64,000 nucleotides of DNA from an uncultured Bacteroides sp. (GTDB taxonomy: Bacteria > Bacteroidota > Bacteroidia > Bacteroidales > Bacteroidaceae): positions 1 through 64,000 of the forward strand of contig CAUEFX010000012.1 of the NCBI GenBank assembly GCA_958477465.1, given 5' to 3'. The first letter of the stretch is position 1. Each line of letters starts with the position of its first letter. Position numbers and translations under genes: made by a program. This document shows positions 61,522 through 64,000 of this stretch, piece after piece. The notes beneath the pieces are model-generated. The model did no database searches. It worked only from the letters and a program-made list of their open reading frames with translations, and was not told the origin of the DNA.

Positions 61522-62742
61522 ATGCTCTACAATCTGGCAATAGTCCTTTATGACATTTTGATACATTTGGCTGCTCCGTTTAGCCGGAAACCCCGGAAAA
61601 TGATGAAAGGGCACTGGGTGGTATATGAGCTTCTCCGTCAACAGGTGGAGAAAGATGTCCGCTATATATGGTTTCATGCCGCTTCTTTGGGTGAATTTGA
61701 GCAGGGCAGGCCGTTGATTGAAAAGATAAGAGAGAAATATCCGGAATATAAAATCTTGTTGACTTTCTTTTCTCCATCGGGGTATGAGGTACGTAAGAAC
61801 TACCGGGGAGCGGATATCGTCTGTTACTTACCGTTTGATAAGCCGCGCAACGTGAAGAAGTTCTTGGATATCACCAATCCTTGTATGGCCTTTTTTATCA
61901 AGTATGAATTCTGGAAAAATTATCTGGATGAAATGTATAGACGCCGTATTCCTGTGTATAGTGTTTCCTCTATATTTCGCCGGGAGCAGATTTTCTTCAA
62001 ATGGTATGGCGGTACATACCGTAATGTCTTGAAGGACTTTGATCATCTGTTTGTACAGAATGAAACTTCTAAGCGATATCTGTCGAAAATCGGAATTACA
62101 CGTGTGACGGTAGTTGGTGATACTCGTTTTGACAGGGTGTTGCAGATTAGGGAAGAGGCTAAATATTTGCCTTTGGTGGAAAAATTTAAAGCGCATTCAC
62201 CAACATTTGTTGCAGGAAGTTCATGGGGGCCGGATGAAGATTTGTTTCTGGAATATTTCAATACTCATCCGGATATGAAACTGATTATTGCTCCGCATGT
62301 GATCGATGAAAATCATCTGGTGGAGATTATAGGAAAGTTGAAGAGGCCTTATGTGCGGTATACGCGTGCGGATGAAAAAAATGTGCTGAAAGCAGACTGT
62401 CTCATAATCGATTGTTACGGTTTGCTGTCGTCTATTTATCGTTACGGTGAAATAGCTTACATTGGCGGTGGCTTTGGAGTTGGCATTCACAATACATTGG
62501 AGGCTGCCGTTTATGGTATTCCGGTAATATTCGGACCTAAATATCAGAAGTTCATGGAGGCCGTTCAGCTTCTTGAGGCAAAAGGTGCCTATTCCATTAA
62601 AACCTATGAAGAGTTGGAAACATTGCTTGATAGATTATTCTCTGATGAAGCTTTCTTGAACGAAACAGGAGCCAATGCCGGACATTATGTCACCGGTAAT
62701 GCCGGGGCAACAGAGAGGATATTGCACATGATAAACTTTTGA
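61522..62742 (+). CDS. waaA: Kdo transferase (lipid A glycosylation)
   Basis: 406 residues of the GT30 family. The N-terminus MLYNLAIVLYDILIHLAAPF is the membrane anchor. IWFHAASLGEFEQGRPLIEK carries the catalytic Glu, and PFDKPRNVKKFL, IKYEFWKNYL, VGDTRFDRV and the UDP-sugar-like GGGFGVGIHNTLEAA follow in order. It adds 3-deoxy-D-manno-octulosonate to lipid A at the inner membrane. Whether it adds one or two sugars is not seen. It shares the gltX transcript, and a bidirectional terminator follows. Confidence 0.95.
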   Translation: MLYNLAIVLYDILIHLAAPFSRKPRKMMKGHWVVYELLRQQVEKDVRYIWFHAASLGEFEQGRPLIEKIREKYPEYKILLTFFSPSGYEVRKNYRGADIVCYLPFDKPRNVKKFLDITNPCMAFFIKYEFWKNYLDEMYRRRIPVYSVSSIFRREQIFFKWYGGTYRNVLKDFDHLFVQNETSKRYLSKIGITRVTVVGDTRFDRVLQIREEAKYLPLVEKFKAHSPTFVAGSSWGPDEDLFLEYFNTHPDMKLIIAPHVIDENHLVEIIGKLKRPYVRYTRADEKNVLKADCLIIDCYGLLSSIYRYGEIAYIGGGFGVGIHNTLEAAVYGIPVIFGPKYQKFMEAVQLLEAKGAYSIKTYEELETLLDRLFSDEAFLNETGANAGHYVTGNAGATERILHMINF

Positions 62743-62784
62743 GAACTATATATAAAAAGAGGTGTCTCTGAATGTACTTTCAAC

Positions 62785-62828
62785 GAAATCACCCACGTCA
62801 CAAATTCGTTTACAGCGTGGGTGATTTC
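62785..62828. terminator. bidirectional terminator
   Basis: GAAATCACCCACG (62785-62797) pairs exactly with CGTGGGTGATTTC (62816-62828). TATTTT follows on the plus strand. It separates the convergent waaA and hexapeptide-repeat genes. Confidence 0.8.
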
Positions 62829-62851
62829 TATTTTACAGGTGTTTTGATGCT

Positions 62852-63373
62852 TTATTTTTCTTCTTTATACCAGGATGAATACATTAGGTAATTGTGAGCT
62901 ATCTTCTGATTTAGCTCTTTGGCCTGCTCCGGATCCACTTTTTTTATGAATTTGGCCGGTACACCTCCCCAAATACTTCCCGGTTCGATGACGGTATTGC
63001 TCAAAACCAATGAACCTGCCGCTACGATGGCACCTTCTCCAACGATTGCATGATCGAGCAGAGTAGAGCCCATGCCTATTAGTGCATAATCCTTGATACT
63101 TGCTCCATGGATGGTAACGTTATGTCCGACAGATACATGGTCTCCTATTTCGATGGTAGATTTCTCGTATAATGTATGGAGTACGCTGCCATCCTGTATG
63201 TTTACTCCGTTGCCGATACGGATTGAATTGACGTCTCCGCGTAATACAGTACTAAACCAGATACTGCAATCACGTCCTGTTTTTACATCACCGATGATAA
63301 CCGCATTGTCGGCGAGGAAACAATTCTCTCCGATTTCGGGAGTGAATCCTCTTACTGATTTTATTAAAGCCAT
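62852..63373 (-). CDS. gamma-carbonic anhydrase-like hexapeptide-repeat protein
   Basis: 173 residues made of left-handed beta-helix repeats (ENCFLADNAVIIGDVKTGRD, GNGVNIQDGSVLH, VGHNVTIHGASIKDYALIGM). The three His residues of SVLHT, VGHNV and TIHGA fit the metal site of gamma-class carbonic anhydrase, and the Arg/Asp/Gln neighbourhood is present. Many relatives (YrdA, PaaY) are of uncertain function, so enzyme activity is not assured. The C-terminal helix (EQAKELNQKIAHNYLMYSSW) closes the trimer. It lies 50 bases downstream of the pepP stop on the same strand and may be cotranscribed. Confidence 0.88.
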   Translation of the reverse strand: MALIKSVRGFTPEIGENCFLADNAVIIGDVKTGRDCSIWFSTVLRGDVNSIRIGNGVNIQDGSVLHTLYEKSTIEIGDHVSVGHNVTIHGASIKDYALIGMGSTLLDHAIVGEGAIVAAGSLVLSNTVIEPGSIWGGVPAKFIKKVDPEQAKELNQKIAHNYLMYSSWYKEEK

Positions 63374-63423
63374 ATCCTTTTGATTTTATAGGTTCTGTTT
63401 AAGAGGACAAATCTGCCGGATTC

Positions 63424-64000
63424 TCAGATTGCTGCAGTGGCTTCTTTCAACCACATTTTTTCTTCTGCGTTTAAATCCGGTGCCAATTGGTCGTATACGT
63501 TTTGATGATAAGCGTTTAACCACGCCACTTCCTCTTCTGTAAGCATCTTCTTGATGATCCCTTTTTTACAGATCGGGCAAAGTGTGATTGTCTCGAACTC
63601 CAGATAATTGCCAAACATTCCTTCTCCTATACAGCGTACCAGAGTAAGATTCTCTATCCGGATACCATGCTTGCCGGTTTTGTAGATGCCAGGTTCATTG
63701 GATGTTACCATGCCGGGCTGAAGAATAACCGGATTCTCATTCATACGGATGCTCTGAGGGCCTTCGTGTACACTTAAAAAATGTCCTACACCGTGGCCGG
63801 TCCCATGCAGAAAGTTCATTTTGTATTGCCATATCGGCATTCTTGCCAATACATCGAGTTGGCAACCGCGAGTACCTGCCGGAAACTTAGCCATGGCTAA
63901 GGCTATGTGCCCTTTTAATATTAAGGTGTAGTCTGTTTTCTCTTCCTCTGTTAACTCTCCTAAGGCAATGGTGCGTGTAATGTCTGTGGTGCCGTCCAGA
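63424..64000 (-). CDS. pepP: Xaa-Pro aminopeptidase, C-terminal part (5' end beyond window)
   Basis: The reading frame runs off the window end; it is open from 64000 and reads LDGTTDITRTIALGELTEEE, so the ATG at 63894 is internal and not the start. About 192 residues of an M24 (creatinase-fold) metallopeptidase are visible. The metal ligands present are Asp (TTDITRT), His (GTGHGVGHFLSVHEGP), Glu (SNEPGIYKTG) and Glu (LEFETITL). The larger, roughly 590-residue PepP-type enzymes of Bacteroidetes end like this (LNAYHQNVYDQLAP...WLKEAT). It removes N-terminal residues before proline. The upstream part must be found outside this window. Confidence 0.92.
   Translation of the reverse strand, partial: LDGTTDITRTIALGELTEEEKTDYTLILKGHIALAMAKFPAGTRGCQLDVLARMPIWQYKMNFLHGTGHGVGHFLSVHEGPQSIRMNENPVILQPGMVTSNEPGIYKTGKHGIRIENLTLVRCIGEGMFGNYLEFETITLCPICKKGIIKKMLTEEEVAWLNAYHQNVYDQLAPDLNAEEKMWLKEATAAI

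Noticed and set aside
63424..63894. Complete short aminopeptidase starting at 63894
   Set aside because: The frame stays open to the window end with clear M24 sequence (TTDITRT), so the gene is longer and cut by the edge.

Overview
The window looks like the chromosome of a gut Bacteroides species. The evidence is a SusC/SusD polysaccharide utilisation locus (PUL), a hybrid two-component regulator, GldKLMN genes, several promoters with the Bacteroidetes -7 box TAnnTTTG, very few Shine-Dalgarno sequences, and moderate GC. Species cannot be fixed from sequence alone. There is no rRNA, tRNA or CRISPR, and no intact mobile element.

Region 1 (1-9.2 kb) is accessory. It holds a Fic protein, a small cluster of immunity-like genes of which two share the N-terminus MKLTDKQFW, a decayed ISAon1-type transposase, a methyltransferase, and a 62-residue beta-repeat microprotein. 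Its most unusual gene (4807-6315) encodes one polypeptide with an ECF sigma factor, a transmembrane helix, a roughly 100-residue linker and an outer-membrane-type beta-barrel. A tandem GNAT acetyltransferase, two unknown genes and a 783-base palindrome-rich non-coding stretch follow.

Region 2 (9.2-23.9 kb) is mostly core. It has a metallo-beta-lactamase-fold hydrolase, an orphan hybrid two-component sensor/regulator without a neighbouring susC/susD pair, a NUDIX/TonB-like pair, a TonB, a cobalamin adenosyltransferase and a DUF2795 protein. An asparagine/aspartate module follows: porin, periplasmic asparaginase, DcuB antiporter and divergent aspartate ammonia-lyase. Together these would turn Asn/Asp into fumarate for fumarate respiration, with succinate exported.

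Region 3 (24-30.6 kb) is a co-directional PorP/SprF-gldK-gldL-gldM-gldN block, the trans-envelope motor and ring of type IX secretion, followed by a small outer-membrane barrel. Two PUL enzymes in this window (40.8-46.7 kb) carry C-termini resembling type IX sorting domains. Region 3 continues into priA, a GH123-like enzyme and a low-molecular-weight tyrosine phosphatase (30.7-35.6 kb).

Region 4 (35.8-57.5 kb) is a PUL controlled by a sigma/anti-sigma pair. In transcription order on the minus strand it reads FecR anti-sigma, M60 mucinase-like peptidase, surface glycan-binding lipoprotein, SusC with an STN domain, SusD, a 1485-residue BNR/PL8 lyase, two GH105 unsaturated uronyl hydrolases, a GH2 and a GH109-like enzyme. 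The ECF sigma gene is divergent. The gene set suggests a uronate-containing host glycoprotein or proteoglycan, but the absence of sulfatases leaves a non-sulfated or microbial polysaccharide possible. Internal hairpins divide the locus into segments.

Region 5 (57.8-64 kb) is housekeeping: a PgpH-type HD phosphodiesterase, gltX, waaA, a gamma-carbonic-anhydrase-like protein and the 3' part of an Xaa-Pro aminopeptidase cut by the window end.
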